A stretch of 5,263 nucleotides of DNA from the NCBI GenBank assembly GCA_023818555.1, contig JAMWCG010000076.1, forward strand, positions 1 to 5,263. Reading direction: 5' to 3'. A model generated the notes under the pieces. The model made no database searches, was not told the DNA's origin, and was given only the letters and a program-made list of their open reading frames with translations. This document shows, in pieces, positions 5,060 through 5,263 of this stretch (its first letter is position 1; every line of letters starts with the position of its first letter). The translations under genes were made by a program, and so were the position numbers. The stretch is from Candidatus Omnitrophota bacterium. GTDB taxonomy: Bacteria > Omnitrophota > Gorgyraeia > DTHP01.

Positions 5060-5136
5060 AACTTTTTGAACTTCCTTAAATAAGGGTAAACTGCTTCACC
5101 AAAACAATTATCACATTCTAAATTCTGACGAAATTT
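5041..5136 (-). CDS. Possible C-terminal tail of a CxxC-containing protein (broken or truncated)
   Basis: A minus-strand frame ends with TAG at 5043-5041 and overlaps the peptidase ATG by 19 nt, as operon genes often do. Its last residues read NLECDNCFGEAVYPYLRK, then FKKLWSINR. The CDNC pair with following aromatic and basic residues resembles the iron-sulphur-binding tail of SPASM-type radical SAM proteins, but one CxxC is too little to name the family. Upstream of about 5118-5136 the frame continues only into sequence that reads better as coding on the other strand, and it meets a stop near 5194. It is probably the remnant of a gene cut by the junction described at the right edge. An accidental frame remains possible. 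Confidence 0.35.
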   Translation of the reverse strand, partial: KFRQNLECDNCFGEAVYPYLRKFKKLWSINR

Positions 5137-5263
5137 TGACAGAAATACAAGTGCCCGCGCCGCCTGAAGGCTCAAAACAAGCTTGGGTAAAGTTTAGGCT
5201 TAGAAAGTCGATAGACTTCGCTGTAGCCTCCGTTGCGTCAGTGCTTACATTAGATGGTAACGT
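5118..5263 (+). CDS. FAD-binding subunit of a molybdenum hydroxylase (CoxM/xanthine dehydrogenase type), internal fragment
   Basis: The plus-strand frame reads LNSDEILTEIQVPAPPEG and then KQAWVKFRLRKSIDFAVA, SVASVLTLDGN to the window edge. This matches the segment of CoxM-type subunits that joins the FAD-binding domain to the C-terminal domain: a DEILTEI strand, a Pro-rich turn, then KFRxRxxxDFAxxSVA. Such subunits pass electrons from the molybdenum cofactor subunit via FAD. Only about 48 residues are visible. Upstream, the frame stays open to a stop at 5067-5069 but no longer looks like the family (the FAD-binding P-loop-like parts are absent), so the gene is cut at its 5' side. G+C over 5151-5263 is about 50 percent, above that of the neighbouring DNA, which points to foreign DNA or a misjoined contig end. 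Confidence 0.7.

Noticed and set aside
5120..5263. Minus-strand open frame from the right edge (TLPSNVSTDATEATAK...)
   Set aside because: It mirrors the plus-strand CoxM-like frame, which has clear family motifs, while this one has none.

Overview
The window looks like chromosomal DNA of an uncultured, probably Gram-negative bacterium with A+T-rich intergenic DNA. Two genes carry lipoprotein-type signal peptides, one gene encodes a PilT-family pilus motor, and short heptanucleotide repeats of the ACTGGTT type touch two genes. The pattern reminds me of candidate-phylum genomes such as Omnitrophota, but nothing here fixes the taxonomy.

Left part, plus strand (1-1217): the 3' end of a HIT (HinT-like) nucleotide-binding gene is followed after 9 nt by an M48-family metalloprotease lipoprotein with a C-terminal zinc ribbon. 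The signal peptide of this protease is built from a heptanucleotide tandem repeat. Positions 1218-1407 form an A+T-rich convergent spacer with one perfect DnaA-box-like 9-mer.

Middle, minus strand (3797 down to 1408): this is the most notable part. A TATAAT promoter is followed at once by a structured leader of about 294 nt that carries the conserved core of a GEMM-I (cyclic di-GMP class I) riboswitch. Downstream lie a membrane-anchored PilZ protein, then an unusual fusion of a PilZ domain to a PilT-type ATPase, then a 47-residue lipoprotein whose ATG overlaps the ATPase stop codon (ATGA). The same ligand, cyclic di-GMP, may therefore be sensed three times in one operon: by the leader RNA, by the PilZ membrane protein and by the ATPase itself. 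The first-hairpin region of the riboswitch holds a 153-nt expansion made of four hairpins of about 38 nt with almost identical closing stems, arranged as a diverged tandem duplication of about 93 nt.

Right part, minus strand (5059 down to 3991): an S26 (SipW-like) signal-peptidase-type protein and a monotopic sugar-phosphate transferase are packed with 1 nt between stop and start, which suggests a cell-surface glycan or export unit. A possible CxxC-containing tail of another gene overlaps the peptidase start.

Right edge (about 5118-5263): the plus strand reads clearly as an internal piece of the FAD-binding subunit of a molybdenum hydroxylase (CoxM/xanthine dehydrogenase type). It has higher G+C and is opposed in orientation to its neighbours, so it suggests a rearrangement or a chimeric assembly join near 5105-5136.
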